From Gammaproteobacteria bacterium (GTDB lineage Bacteria; Pseudomonadota; Gammaproteobacteria; Eutrophobiales; Eutrophobiaceae), in the NCBI GenBank assembly GCA_030835405.1, contig JAURPG010000021.1, forward strand, positions 1-64,000: a stretch of 64,000 nt of DNA, given 5' to 3'. Both the position numbers and the translations under genes were made by a program. Below the pieces are notes generated by a model. It saw only the letters and a list, made by a program, of their open reading frames with translations, was not told where the DNA came from and made no database searches. How positions within the stretch are numbered: position 1 is the stretch's first letter; every line of letters starts with the position of its first letter. Positions 9,156 to 19,158 of the stretch are shown in pieces.

Positions 9156-10775
9156 CTATGATTCACGATAACCAGAAGTAATGGGATAGCGGCGTTCCTT
9201 GCCAAATGCACGTTTGCTTATTTTTACCCCAGGCGGTGCCTGTCGACGTTTAAATTCTGATTGATCAACAAGATTGATAACGGGCAGCACGTGATCTTTT
9301 GAGTAACCGCTTTCAATGATTTGTTGGGGACTTTTGTCTTCTTCAATATACATTTTCAGGATTGGATCCAGAATATCATAGGGTGGCAGCGAGTCCTCAT
9401 CTTTTTGATCATCTCGTAACTCGGCACTGGGGGGTCTGTCTATTATACGTTGTGGTATCAGCATTTGTTGTTGATTGATATATTTTGCGAGCGCATAGAC
9501 CTGTAACTTGGGGATATCCTTTAACGGTGAAAATCCCCCTGCCATATCACCATATAAGGTAGCATACCCAACGGCCATTTCACTTTTGTTTCCCGTTGCG
9601 AGTACCAGGCGTCTGGATTTATTTGATATGGCCATGAGTATCACCCCTCTGGAACGTGCCTGTATATTTTCTTCTGTTGTATCAGTTGAAGTGTCCTTGA
9701 ATAAAGGCTCAAGTAGTTCCATAAATGCTGAGTAAGGTTTTTCGATGGGGATTATCTTGTGTTCAATCCCCAGGTTCCTTGCCAGTGCTACCGAATCATC
9801 GATGCTCATTTTTGCTGTATAACGTGATGGCATCATAATCACTTCCACGTTATCTGCCCCCAGGGCATCTACCGCAAGACAGGTTACCAGGGCAGAATCT
9901 ATTCCTCCGGACAGACCAATGACAACGCCATTAAAGCCGTTTTTGTTCACATAGTCTTTGGTAGCCAATACAAGCGCCTGATAAACAGAACTAGAATCAG
10001 ATGAATCCCGGTTGTCCGTCCAATCGGCGGTAAAGGAAATTCTGTCATTTTGTTTTTCCAGTGTTAGTGTAAAGATCCCGTCCTTGAACTGGGGGGCGAC
10101 AGCTTTAATGGACCCATCAGAATCTATTATCATTGAGCCTCCATCAAAGACCAATTCATCCTGGCCGCCATTGAGATTGGTATAAATTATCGGTAGCCCT
10201 GTTTCTTTATTTCGGGCAGTTAATACCGCCTCCCGTTCAGAGAGTTTGTTTGCATGAAATGGCGAGGCATTGATATTAATGATTAATTCAGCACCATGCT
10301 GCTTTGCCTGTGCGGCTGGCATCGGGTCCCAGATATCCTCACATACAGTCAGAGAGGCTTTGATATCTCCCAATTGGATTAAACAAGGTTGCAAACCTGC
10401 AGAAAAATATCTAACTTCATCAAACACGCCATAATTAGGTAAGACCATTTTGTCATAGGTTGCATCTAGTCTGCCGTCTTTTATATAACCACAACTGTTA
10501 TATATTTTGCCCTCATCCCTTCTTGGATAACCAAATATGATATTGATATTTTGACAATTAGATTCCAGGTCATCTATAGCCTGTCTTATCTGGTTGTAAA
10601 GCTCAGGCCGGTATAACAGGTCTTCAGGTGGGTATCCCGTCAGCGCGAGCTCGGGGAAAATTAATGTCTCAACATGCAGATTTGATCTCGCAGTTTCTAT
10701 ACAATCGAGTATTAATTGCTTGTTTTTTTCGATTGCGCCGACATAGGGGTTGATTTGTGCAATGCCAATAATCAT
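9156..10775 (-). CDS. nadE: NadE, glutamine-dependent NAD+ synthetase
   Basis: The enzyme makes NAD+ from nicotinate adenine dinucleotide with ATP, taking ammonia from glutamine. Two domains are clear in 539 residues: an N-terminal nitrilase-type glutaminase with catalytic Glu42, Lys109 and Cys145 (in VCEDIW), and a C-terminal synthetase with the ATP pyrophosphatase loop SGGIDS at 289-294. This is the two-domain form, not the shorter ammonia-dependent NadE of E. coli. It may be the last gene of a minus-strand series that includes the two spermidine-synthase-like genes. Confidence 0.96.
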   Translation of the reverse strand: MIIGIAQINPYVGAIEKNKQLILDCIETARSNLHVETLIFPELALTGYPPEDLLYRPELYNQIRQAIDDLESNCQNINIIFGYPRRDEGKIYNSCGYIKDGRLDATYDKMVLPNYGVFDEVRYFSAGLQPCLIQLGDIKASLTVCEDIWDPMPAAQAKQHGAELIININASPFHANKLSEREAVLTARNKETGLPIIYTNLNGGQDELVFDGGSMIIDSDGSIKAVAPQFKDGIFTLTLEKQNDRISFTADWTDNRDSSDSSSVYQALVLATKDYVNKNGFNGVVIGLSGGIDSALVTCLAVDALGADNVEVIMMPSRYTAKMSIDDSVALARNLGIEHKIIPIEKPYSAFMELLEPLFKDTSTDTTEENIQARSRGVILMAISNKSRRLVLATGNKSEMAVGYATLYGDMAGGFSPLKDIPKLQVYALAKYINQQQMLIPQRIIDRPPSAELRDDQKDEDSLPPYDILDPILKMYIEEDKSPQQIIESGYSKDHVLPVINLVDQSEFKRRQAPPGVKISKRAFGKERRYPITSGYRES

Positions 10776-10823
10776 TTAATACAATCCAATCCAGTTAGGT
10801 AACACCAGTTTGTGGTACTGACG

Positions 10824-13796
10824 TTAGTTTTGCACCTTAATTTGGGCAAGGAGTATTTCATATTCTAATGGAATTTCACCATTGACTATAAAAATTTCAG
10901 CCATTTCTTCACGCCAGTAATCCAGGGCGTTTTGATGTGCGTCGGTTTTAATTAAACCAATTAAAAACACGGTCTGTAAGTACTTTTTTTGTTCTATATA
11001 GTTAAAGTGAAAACCGGAAAGCAGTGTGGCTGATGCCCTGTTAATTTCATTATAATCTCTATTGAGCATTGCCTTAAACAGGCTTAACCAAGTCAGGTGG
11101 GAGTCTATGCCTCGGTTTTCATTACAATCTGGTGTGAAGGCATCTAACATTTCGATTATTTGTGATTCGGTAAGATATGGCAATATCGTACTGAATATCA
11201 GATACATAGAATCAAGCCAGACGGTCTGATTATAATTGGTATCGCAGTTTGCCGCGGCCGCGTTAAGAAAATTGACACTGGCAATTGCCTCAATATTATT
11301 TTTATCAAATACCTTGTCTCTGAAAAAATCGTAAATATTATTTGCAGAATCAATCTGCTCCGTATTAAAGAATTCAGTATTGCTCAGTTTATTGCGACGT
11401 CCTGGTAAATCTGGGTATAAAAGATCCAATATCGGAACGGCGTTTAGACGAAGGTTTAGAATATTTTTTACATCTTGCTTTAGGAACCTTGCCTTGGTGG
11501 CATTCTGGTCAAGGTATGGAAAGAAATCAGAATTTATCGGGATGGATGAATGTGCAATATAGTTATTAAAAATATCTTGATCACCCAAAAAGCGTATAAG
11601 AATGTCGTCTATATTGTTAACAAATATGGATTCTAGTTGCTTTTTAATTTCTGGCGCTTCCCATATATCCTCTTTTGCCAGCGGAACCGCTCCATCATTA
11701 CTTGCGACTAATAACAGATTGCCATCATCTGCGTAATAGATGCTGTAATGTGGAAATTCGCTGGCTATGGCCTTCAGTACAGAGACCAGTAAATCAAGAT
11801 TGAATTCGTATATATGAATCCATTGAACCAGGATACCATCAGTATTCAGATGTGCTTTAACTATACCGTAAAATTCTTGAGTAAAAAGACTGGATACACC
11901 ACTTACCCAGGGGTTTGATGGTTCGGAAATAATCACATCATATTTACTTTGATATGTGGAGAAAAAGGTTTTTGCATCTTCTATATGGATGTGACTTCTA
12001 GGATCTTTATAGACCCGTTCAGTTTTCTTGCCATAGAGCTTTGCCCCTTCAACCATGGCAGATTCAATCTCAATGGTATCTATTCGACTGACTTGTGGTG
12101 ATCCAAGGGCAACATGAGAGGTTAATCCCGAACCAAGACCAATATTGGCTATTACTTTGGCATCTGGAATTATGGTTAAGGGCAGTGCGCCCAGCAGGGT
12201 CATGGTCGACTCATCACTGGAAGGCGGGGCATCTTCGGCGATTGACATGGCAGCATCAGGTTTTCCATTGGTAATAATAGATAAGCTCACGTCTCTCCAG
12301 TTGGTCACACTGACGGAGGCAGTTTTTCCGTCCTGATGAAAGATAACCTCAGGTCTGAGTTCTGGATCGGACAATCCACCTCGGAATACGCTGGAGGCCA
12401 TCAGGCTGGTGTCAAACCGGGTAAACATGGCGACCAGAAAAACAACTATGCCAGCTGCAAATACCGAGTAATCTATAGGGCGAAAAATTTTAATCGAGAC
12501 GACAGTTTTTAGCAGCAGAATACCGATTATTACATCAATGATCGCACCGCTTAAAATTGTCCCTTTGAGTGATAATAAAGGCATGCCTATGAAAACTGCG
12601 AAAATAACTCCAAAGATTGCACCAATGGTATTGCTGGAATAAATCTGGCCAATGCATTTTTCACCATGACCTTTCTTAATCAGGATATAAGTAAATAATG
12701 GTAAAGTCATTCCGGCACAGATGGTCGTCGGTAGCATAATGAGCAGGGCAATAGCATGACTGGTAAGATTAAAAAGCAGGTATCCTTGTTCCGATTCTTT
12801 TAATGCTGACATGAAAAAAGACTGCAGGTAGAAACTATTGTTATAGAGGACAATGGTGATCAGCGCAAAGCAACCCATAATGATTTGAATCATGGCCGCG
12901 AAATAAACCGGGTTCTCCAGCTTTTCTATTCTTTTTCTCATCCAGAAACCACCAATACCCAGTCCGGTAATAAAGGCGCTCAACATCAATTCGAATGAAT
13001 GGGTGCTTGCCCCCAAGACCATGGATAACATCCTTATCCAGGCGATTTCATAAATAAATGATGCCATGCCAGTGAAAAAAGCCGCGCAGAGAATCAATAT
13101 GGTCCAATTATTTTTAAGGCTGTCTCCTGATTTAATCTTTACTTCTGCAGTTTGGTCTTTGGCAATAAAATAAATGCCCATAGAGATAAGGATGTTGATT
13201 AAACCGGCTATCATCATGGTGCCAGGTAACCCGGACTTCGCTATCAGGTAGAAAGCGCTGAACAATACTGCAACTGCAGCGCCAATGCTGTTTGCGAAAT
13301 ATAAGAAAGAAATAGAATGTCCCGGTGTGCCTGGATATTTCCTGATAAACCCACCGCTCATCAAAGGGAAGGTTGTTCCCAGTAATATTGATTGAGGGAG
13401 TATCAATAGCGATGCAATAAAGATTTTGTAAACATACACCAGTCCTGAAGAACCAATTTCAGGGATGATAGCATTAAATGAAATATCGTAAGTATAGGTA
13501 TAAATGGTATGAAACAAGAGTCCAATTATTCCAATAATACCTTCAATCAGTGCATAGCCCATCAGCAAATTTTTGATTTTGTTCACGTAATGACTTATGA
13601 GCCATGCACCCAGCGCCATGCCACCCATGAAAATTATTAATACCAGGCTTTGAGCATAGGCGGCGTGTCCGAGGAATTGTTTAAGGTAATGCGACCATAC
13701 CGACTCGTAAATAAGCCCTGTCGCACCTGAAAAGGTAAATACTAACAATAATATTTTTTTTTGGCTGTTCTGGTAATCCATCGTACCGATATTCAT
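10824..13796 (-). CDS. Multi-spanning membrane protein fused to a spermidine-synthase-like domain (copy 1)
   Basis: This 990-residue protein has three parts. Residues ~1-490 are hydrophobic with about a dozen membrane segments arranged as an internal duplication: the motif GLIYESVWSHYL near the start recurs as SFIYEIAWIRML in the second half. Residues ~540-720 form a Rossmann fold of the spermidine synthase class, with a GLGSGL cofactor loop, an IEIESAMVEGA ribose-binding strand and ISEPSNPWVSGVSSLFTQ. The C-terminal ~270 residues match nothing I recognise. The family is annotated as fused MFS/spermidine synthase, but aminopropyltransfer is not established for it. It is a tandem paralogue of the next gene upstream (31 nt apart). 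No polyamine gene lies nearby, so the substrate is unknown. Confidence 0.8.
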   Translation of the reverse strand: MNIGTMDYQNSQKKILLLVFTFSGATGLIYESVWSHYLKQFLGHAAYAQSLVLIIFMGGMALGAWLISHYVNKIKNLLMGYALIEGIIGIIGLLFHTIYTYTYDISFNAIIPEIGSSGLVYVYKIFIASLLILPQSILLGTTFPLMSGGFIRKYPGTPGHSISFLYFANSIGAAVAVLFSAFYLIAKSGLPGTMMIAGLINILISMGIYFIAKDQTAEVKIKSGDSLKNNWTILILCAAFFTGMASFIYEIAWIRMLSMVLGASTHSFELMLSAFITGLGIGGFWMRKRIEKLENPVYFAAMIQIIMGCFALITIVLYNNSFYLQSFFMSALKESEQGYLLFNLTSHAIALLIMLPTTICAGMTLPLFTYILIKKGHGEKCIGQIYSSNTIGAIFGVIFAVFIGMPLLSLKGTILSGAIIDVIIGILLLKTVVSIKIFRPIDYSVFAAGIVVFLVAMFTRFDTSLMASSVFRGGLSDPELRPEVIFHQDGKTASVSVTNWRDVSLSIITNGKPDAAMSIAEDAPPSSDESTMTLLGALPLTIIPDAKVIANIGLGSGLTSHVALGSPQVSRIDTIEIESAMVEGAKLYGKKTERVYKDPRSHIHIEDAKTFFSTYQSKYDVIISEPSNPWVSGVSSLFTQEFYGIVKAHLNTDGILVQWIHIYEFNLDLLVSVLKAIASEFPHYSIYYADDGNLLLVASNDGAVPLAKEDIWEAPEIKKQLESIFVNNIDDILIRFLGDQDIFNNYIAHSSIPINSDFFPYLDQNATKARFLKQDVKNILNLRLNAVPILDLLYPDLPGRRNKLSNTEFFNTEQIDSANNIYDFFRDKVFDKNNIEAIASVNFLNAAAANCDTNYNQTVWLDSMYLIFSTILPYLTESQIIEMLDAFTPDCNENRGIDSHLTWLSLFKAMLNRDYNEINRASATLLSGFHFNYIEQKKYLQTVFLIGLIKTDAHQNALDYWREEMAEIFIVNGEIPLEYEILLAQIKVQN

Positions 13797-13827
13797 TTCA
13801 TGGGTATAATGATTAAAAACTTAGATA

Positions 13828-16794
13828 TTAATTTTGATCCAGTTTGGATTCTACCATTCCCAGCAACAATTTGATTTCCAATGGCAATTCATTGTTTTCT
13901 GCGAATATCATCATGACTTCGTAATTCCACATATCTTTCGCATTCTGATAATCACCAAGTTTGATAAGGCTCACCAGTTTTGCTGTGTGAAGAAACCGTT
14001 TGTGAAATAAATCGAGGTTTGTATCTGTTGTTAGTAGCCGGGAGGCTATTTCAATCGTGGTATCCGGGTTGCGTGATCCAAGTGAATGATATAATCCCAG
14101 CCAGTCATTTTCGTATTCTGCCAGTACAGGGAATGCACAGTCTGGTGTGATACGGTCTTTAGTCTCATTTATTTCAGCTAAACTTAAATACGCTATTGTG
14201 GTAGTTAATACTGAGAAAAAAGAGTCAAGCCAGAGCGATTTGTCGTGTTCAACATCGCAACTGTCTGCAATGTTCAGGAGGTGTTTGATCGCAGAGTAAT
14301 AGCTGGAGTCATCAATATTTTGGCCAGTCATGACCATTGAATACACATGGTTGGCCCTGTTACCAAAACTCATACTATTGATTGTGTTATCCGTATAAGA
14401 CAGGTTTTTAAATGCCTGGTTTTCTTTATCGTAGATGAAATCCAGAATCGGAACTGCATTCAGGCGTATGTTTAGCAAATCATCTATGTTGGTTTTAAGA
14501 AACCGGTACTTTGGAGCATGTAAATCCAGTATTGGATAAAAATCTGAATTTGCAGGGACCTGATAACTCGATATATAAGGGTTATATAACGTCTGATCAC
14601 CTAAAAACCTGAAAAGGATGTCCTCAATATTTAAGATGTCAATTTCAGATAGTGATGAGGCAAGTTCCTCATTTTCGAATATTGCGGGGGAGGGAAGTTG
14701 AACGGGCTTGTCCAGACTTGCAATCAAAATAATATTATCTTTATCAGTGAAGTAGATAGAATAATACTGATAGACTGAAGATAGTGACTTTAGTATTGAT
14801 ATTAGTAGACTGATATCAAATTCATACGTGTGTATCCATTGTACAAACATTCCCCCATCGGCAAGGTTATCTTTAGTGACCTGGTAAAATTCCTGTGTAA
14901 ATAAACTGGAGACACCGCTTACCCAGGGGTTGGACGGTTCAGAAAATATTAAATCGTATTTTTCCTTTGATAAGGATAAAAAAGTCCGAGCATCTTCAAT
15001 ATGTATCTTACTTCTGGGGTCGTCAAAGGTATTGATGGTCTCTGGAATGAAATGTCTGGCGCCTTCCACCATGGCAGATTCAATTTCAATAGAATCAATT
15101 CTTTTTATCTTCTGAGAATAAAGGGCCGTATGTACGGTTAAGCCGGAACCCATGCCAATATTGGCTGCATATTGAGGATTGTTATGAATTGACATTGGAA
15201 TCGCCGATATCAATTTCATTGTTATTTCATCAAGCGTCGGAGGTAAATCCGGATTCATGGTAATGGATGCATCGGGTTTGCCGTTGGTTGATATGAGTTT
15301 CGTGTCTTCATTATGTGCAACGACTGAGATTGAAGCAGTCTTGCCGTCCTTGTGATAAATAACATCTGTCCCGGACTCCCATCTATAATGCCCATGACGA
15401 AAAACACCCGATGCCATTTTGCTTAAATCAAATTGAAAGAAGATATTGGCGCAAAGAATTGTAAATATAATGGTGGCAAAAACCGGTTTTGCAATTTTGA
15501 ATGACTGTTTGCTTAGTGATTTACTTACCAGCAGAAACCCGATAAGAATATCTATCATTGCCCCGAGTAAAACGGTGTTTTTAAGCCCCAATAGCGGCAT
15601 GCCAATAAATATTGTGAATAAAATGCCTGTGATTGCCCCAAAGGTATTGCTCGAATATACAAGTCCGATATTTTTTTCCTGATGATTTTCTCTCAGTAAA
15701 ATGTATGTAAATAATGGCAGGGTCATGCCCGCACAAATGGTGGCCGGGAGCATGATGAAAAGTGCAATACCATGATTCGTGATATTAAATAATGTATACC
15801 CCTGTTCGTTTATATCCAGGGCCTGGTATACAAAGCTCATAATTTCAAAACTGTATCCGTATAGGAAAACTGTTGCGAATGCGAATAACCCCATGACAAC
15901 CTGAACAACGCCGACATAGGTAACTGGTGATTTTATATTGTCGATTCGTGTCCTGATCCAATACCCGCCAAGAGCTAGTCCGGTGATGAAAGCACTCAGC
16001 ATGATTTCAAAAGAATGGGTGCTGGAACCCATAACCATAGATAGCATTCGTATCCATGCAATTTCGTATATGAAAGATGCAAGTCCTGTGCAGAAAGAGG
16101 CAACCAGAAAAATGTATGGCCAACCAAGGCCTATAGGTTTCTTGTCAGTATCAAATGGTTTCTGGGGTTTTTTCCTCGCCAGGAAATACGTCGTGATCGC
16201 AATGGCTATATTCAGTAACCCTGCAGAAAATATAGAACCGGGCAAGCCAACAGAGCTGATTAAAAAGAATGTGATAACAAGCAGTGCAATGGCAGCGCCT
16301 ATACTGTTTGCAAAATATAATATAGAAATAGATTTGCCGGGGCTCTCGGTTTTTAAGCGTACAAATCCACTGCACATTAAAGGGAAAGTCGTGCCCAATA
16401 AAATCGACTGCGGCAGAATCAGTACCGCCGCAACCAGTATTTTATAGCTATTGGCGAGGAGGCCGGAGTCTAGGCCTGGAATAATAACCTCATATGAGAT
16501 GGTATTGACGAATACGAATACCTCATGGAATATCAGGCCAAACAGGCCGATTCCTCCCTCTATGATGGCATACGCGAGTAAAGGGTATTGTATTCTGTGG
16601 CTTAACCTGGACACAAACCATGCACCCAGTGCCATGCCACCCATAAATATGATTAACACAAGGGCCTGGGCATAGGCGGCATGCCCAAGAAAGATCTTCA
16701 GATAGTGAGACCAGATGGACTCATATATTAAGCCTGAAAACCCGGACAGAAAAAAAATCAGTAATAAGATTCGTCCAACCAGGCCTGTCTTCAT
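13828..16794 (-). CDS. Multi-spanning membrane protein fused to a spermidine-synthase-like domain (copy 2)
   Basis: This 988-residue paralogue of the following gene has the same three-part design: duplicated membrane half-domains (GLIYESIWSHYL and SFIYEIAWIRML), a spermidine-synthase-like core (GMGSGL; IEIESAMVEGA; FSEPSNPWVSGVSSLFTQ) and a ~270-residue C-terminal region. Conserved blocks in the C-terminal part (RLNAVPILD; FLGDQ near the junction) show that both copies come from a duplication of the whole gene. The surrounding C-terminal sequence differs a lot, so the duplication is old. It lies 64 nt after sucD on the same strand and may be read from the suc promoter. Activity and substrate cannot be told from the sequence. 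Confidence 0.8.
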   Translation of the reverse strand: MKTGLVGRILLLIFFLSGFSGLIYESIWSHYLKIFLGHAAYAQALVLIIFMGGMALGAWFVSRLSHRIQYPLLAYAIIEGGIGLFGLIFHEVFVFVNTISYEVIIPGLDSGLLANSYKILVAAVLILPQSILLGTTFPLMCSGFVRLKTESPGKSISILYFANSIGAAIALLVITFFLISSVGLPGSIFSAGLLNIAIAITTYFLARKKPQKPFDTDKKPIGLGWPYIFLVASFCTGLASFIYEIAWIRMLSMVMGSSTHSFEIMLSAFITGLALGGYWIRTRIDNIKSPVTYVGVVQVVMGLFAFATVFLYGYSFEIMSFVYQALDINEQGYTLFNITNHGIALFIMLPATICAGMTLPLFTYILLRENHQEKNIGLVYSSNTFGAITGILFTIFIGMPLLGLKNTVLLGAMIDILIGFLLVSKSLSKQSFKIAKPVFATIIFTILCANIFFQFDLSKMASGVFRHGHYRWESGTDVIYHKDGKTASISVVAHNEDTKLISTNGKPDASITMNPDLPPTLDEITMKLISAIPMSIHNNPQYAANIGMGSGLTVHTALYSQKIKRIDSIEIESAMVEGARHFIPETINTFDDPRSKIHIEDARTFLSLSKEKYDLIFSEPSNPWVSGVSSLFTQEFYQVTKDNLADGGMFVQWIHTYEFDISLLISILKSLSSVYQYYSIYFTDKDNIILIASLDKPVQLPSPAIFENEELASSLSEIDILNIEDILFRFLGDQTLYNPYISSYQVPANSDFYPILDLHAPKYRFLKTNIDDLLNIRLNAVPILDFIYDKENQAFKNLSYTDNTINSMSFGNRANHVYSMVMTGQNIDDSSYYSAIKHLLNIADSCDVEHDKSLWLDSFFSVLTTTIAYLSLAEINETKDRITPDCAFPVLAEYENDWLGLYHSLGSRNPDTTIEIASRLLTTDTNLDLFHKRFLHTAKLVSLIKLGDYQNAKDMWNYEVMMIFAENNELPLEIKLLLGMVESKLDQN

Positions 16795-16858
16795 AGTTAA
16801 ATGAAATGCTTACATGTAAAACACATGTTTACCAAGCCTGGTGGAAATTTAATATTGA

Positions 16859-17728
16859 TTAGAGATTTTCCGAAATCGTTTTACCCAATACCGCAGGTGA
16901 ACGGACAGTGTGAACGCCTGCAGCTTCCAGGGCTGAGTATTTATCATCTGCAGTCCCTTTGCCGCCAGAGATAATAGCACCAGCATGGCCCATTCTTTTG
17001 CCAGGTGGGGCAGTTACACCAGCAATATATCCGACCACAGGCTTGGTTACATTGGATTTTATATAGTCAGCGGCTTCTTCTTCAGCAGTGCCACCGATTT
17101 CTCCAACCATAATGATACCTTTTGTGTCTTCATCTTCCTGAAACAGGTTTAAACAATCAATAAAATTCATGCCGTGTATGGGATCACCGCCTATCCCGAT
17201 GCATGTACTTTGGCCCAGTTTCGCGAGTGTGGTTTGATGAACTGCTTCATATGTTAATGTCCCAGAACGCGAAACAATTCCAATTTTGCCTGGTGTATGA
17301 ATATTACCCGGCATAATCCCTATTTTGCATTGTCCGGGGGTAATAATTCCTGGACAGTTTGGTCCAATCAGCCTGGTGTCCGGAAACATTTCCAGGCTGG
17401 CCCTTACCTTGAGCATATCCAAAACCGGAATGCCCTCGGTAATACATATAATCAGTTGAATGCCGGCATCGGCTGCTTCCATTATGGCTTCAGCAGCAAA
17501 GGCGGCCGGGACCATAATCATGGTGGCATTTGCACTTGTTTCGCTTACAGCTTCGGCAACAGTATTAAATACCGGCCGATCCAAATGTTTTTGTCCACCC
17601 CTACCCGGCGTTATTCCGCCTACGACATTTGTGCCGTAATCAATGGCTTGTTCCGCATGGAATGTCCCCTGTTTGCCAGTAAAACCCTGGACTATTAGCT
17701 TTGTATTATTATCAATCAGGACAGCCAT
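16859..17728 (-). CDS. sucD: SucD, succinyl-CoA synthetase alpha subunit
   Basis: The alpha subunit of the TCA-cycle ligase that converts succinyl-CoA to succinate with substrate-level phosphorylation. The 289 residues contain the CoA-binding Rossmann domain ([15 protein letters not shown]) and the phosphorylated histidine, His248, in [20 protein letters not shown]. It follows sucC after only 2 nt, as usual. Confidence 0.98.
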   Translation of the reverse strand: MAVLIDNNTKLIVQGFTGKQGTFHAEQAIDYGTNVVGGITPGRGGQKHLDRPVFNTVAEAVSETSANATMIMVPAAFAAEAIMEAADAGIQLIICITEGIPVLDMLKVRASLEMFPDTRLIGPNCPGIITPGQCKIGIMPGNIHTPGKIGIVSRSGTLTYEAVHQTTLAKLGQSTCIGIGGDPIHGMNFIDCLNLFQEDEDTKGIIMVGEIGGTAEEEAADYIKSNVTKPVVGYIAGVTAPPGKRMGHAGAIISGGKGTADDKYSALEAAGVHTVRSPAVLGKTISENL

Positions 17729-17730
17729 GA

Positions 17731-18900
17731 TTAGTTTCCTCCTTTAGATGCTTCGACGACCTTGTTTGCTGCATCTGTAAGATCATCTGCAGATATGATT
17801 TTCAAATCGCTTTCGTTAAGTAGTTGCTTGCCTTCATTAACGTTAGTGCCTTGTAATCGCACTACTACCGGGACATTGACACCGACCTCTTTAACAGCAT
17901 GAATGATGCCCTCTGCTATAAGATCACATCGAACAATTCCGCCAAAAATATTAACCAGGATTGCTTTAACCTTAGGATCAGACACTATTAGTTTAAATGC
18001 TTCAGAAACCCGTTCTTTGGTTGCGCCGCCACCGACATCAAGGAAGTTTGCAGGTTCACCGCCATGCAGCTTAATAATATCCATGGTAGCCATTGCGAGT
18101 CCCGCTCCGTTCACCATACATGCGATATTGCCATCTAGAGCAACGAAATTCAGATCAAAACGTTTTGCCGCATTTTCTTTTTCGTTCTCCTGGCTTTCAT
18201 CCCGCAAGGATTCCATTTCCTTTTGCCTGAATATTGCGTTGTCCTCTACTGATACCTTGGCGTCAAGCGCTTCTATATCACCATTTTTGGTAATGATTAA
18301 CGGGTTGATTTCAACAAGACTGAGGTCTTTTTCAGTAAATAATTTATACAGGCCATGTATGGATACGGATAATTGTTTGCGTTGGAGGTCATTTAGTTCC
18401 AGTTCAAATCCCATCTTTCTACATTGATATTCCTGCACTCCCAGAATAGGGTTGATGAAAAAGGTAAATATCTTTTCGGGTTCAGTGGATGCGACCTCCT
18501 CAATATCCATACCTCCGGCCCTGGAACCCATTACAACGATTCGTCGTTTACTCCTGTCCACCAGCATACCCAGGTATAGCTCTGACTCAATATCAGACAT
18601 TGTCTGGATTAATACGCAATTAATCGGGTTGCCTTCTGGCCCAGATTGTTTGGTAATCAACTGAGTACCCAGCATAGCGTCAGCATATTCTTTTACTTCA
18701 TCAATACTCTTGGCCAGTTTTACACCACCAGCTTTACCTCTTCCTCCGGCATGGACCTGCGCTTTTACAACCCAGCCTGTTCCGCCCAGAGTCTTAGCAT
18801 TTTGTTCTGCTTCCTCTACGGTATATGCTGGGAGACCATGAGAGACAGGAATTCCATAATTGCTGAATAGTTGTTTCGCTTGATATTCGTGAAGGTTCAT
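17731..18900 (-). CDS. sucC: SucC, succinyl-CoA synthetase beta subunit
   Basis: The nucleotide- and succinate-binding subunit paired with SucD. The 389 residues start [19 protein letters not shown], the family hallmark, followed by an ATP-grasp domain ([16 protein letters not shown]) and the C-terminal CoA-ligase domain ([16 protein letters not shown]). The ATG at 18900 follows AAAGGGATAAAG, a good ribosome-binding site. The ~258-bp region to pilS is divergent and must hold both promoters; no confident promoter match was found in it. Confidence 0.98.
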   Translation of the reverse strand: MNLHEYQAKQLFSNYGIPVSHGLPAYTVEEAEQNAKTLGGTGWVVKAQVHAGGRGKAGGVKLAKSIDEVKEYADAMLGTQLITKQSGPEGNPINCVLIQTMSDIESELYLGMLVDRSKRRIVVMGSRAGGMDIEEVASTEPEKIFTFFINPILGVQEYQCRKMGFELELNDLQRKQLSVSIHGLYKLFTEKDLSLVEINPLIITKNGDIEALDAKVSVEDNAIFRQKEMESLRDESQENEKENAAKRFDLNFVALDGNIACMVNGAGLAMATMDIIKLHGGEPANFLDVGGGATKERVSEAFKLIVSDPKVKAILVNIFGGIVRCDLIAEGIIHAVKEVGVNVPVVVRLQGTNVNEGKQLLNESDLKIISADDLTDAANKVVEASKGGN

Positions 18901-19158
18901 CTTTATCCCTTTTATTTGTTGATGATTTAACTACCCGGATATAATTAATGTCAGTAAAATCCTGAGTGCAAGGATCGGATTTTAAACAATTAACTCAAAT
19001 ATTCCTAGAAATATGGCCGATATTGCAAAAATTTGTTATCTCAGTAGCTGACCAAGGCAGTAGGTGCGGTTGAATCAGATTGGCAACATACATATTTATC
19101 ACAGTATTGATGTTAAATGATTGCTTAATGGTTGGTTAATTCATCATAAAAGACATAT

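Noticed and set aside
15938-16447. 169-codon plus-strand open frame opposite the second spermidine-synthase-like gene
   Set aside because: The minus-strand frame is a clear 988-residue membrane protein with a well-conserved paralogue; the antisense frame matches nothing.
10824-16794. Calling the two large fusion proteins simply spermidine synthases (speE)
   Set aside because: Domain similarity is real but the membrane fusion family has no established aminopropyltransferase activity and polyamine genes are absent nearby.
16795-16858. ACATGT repeats between sucD and the membrane fusion gene as a terminator
   Set aside because: ACATGT is self-complementary and AT-rich and gives no stable stem with a T-run; it was not strong enough to list.
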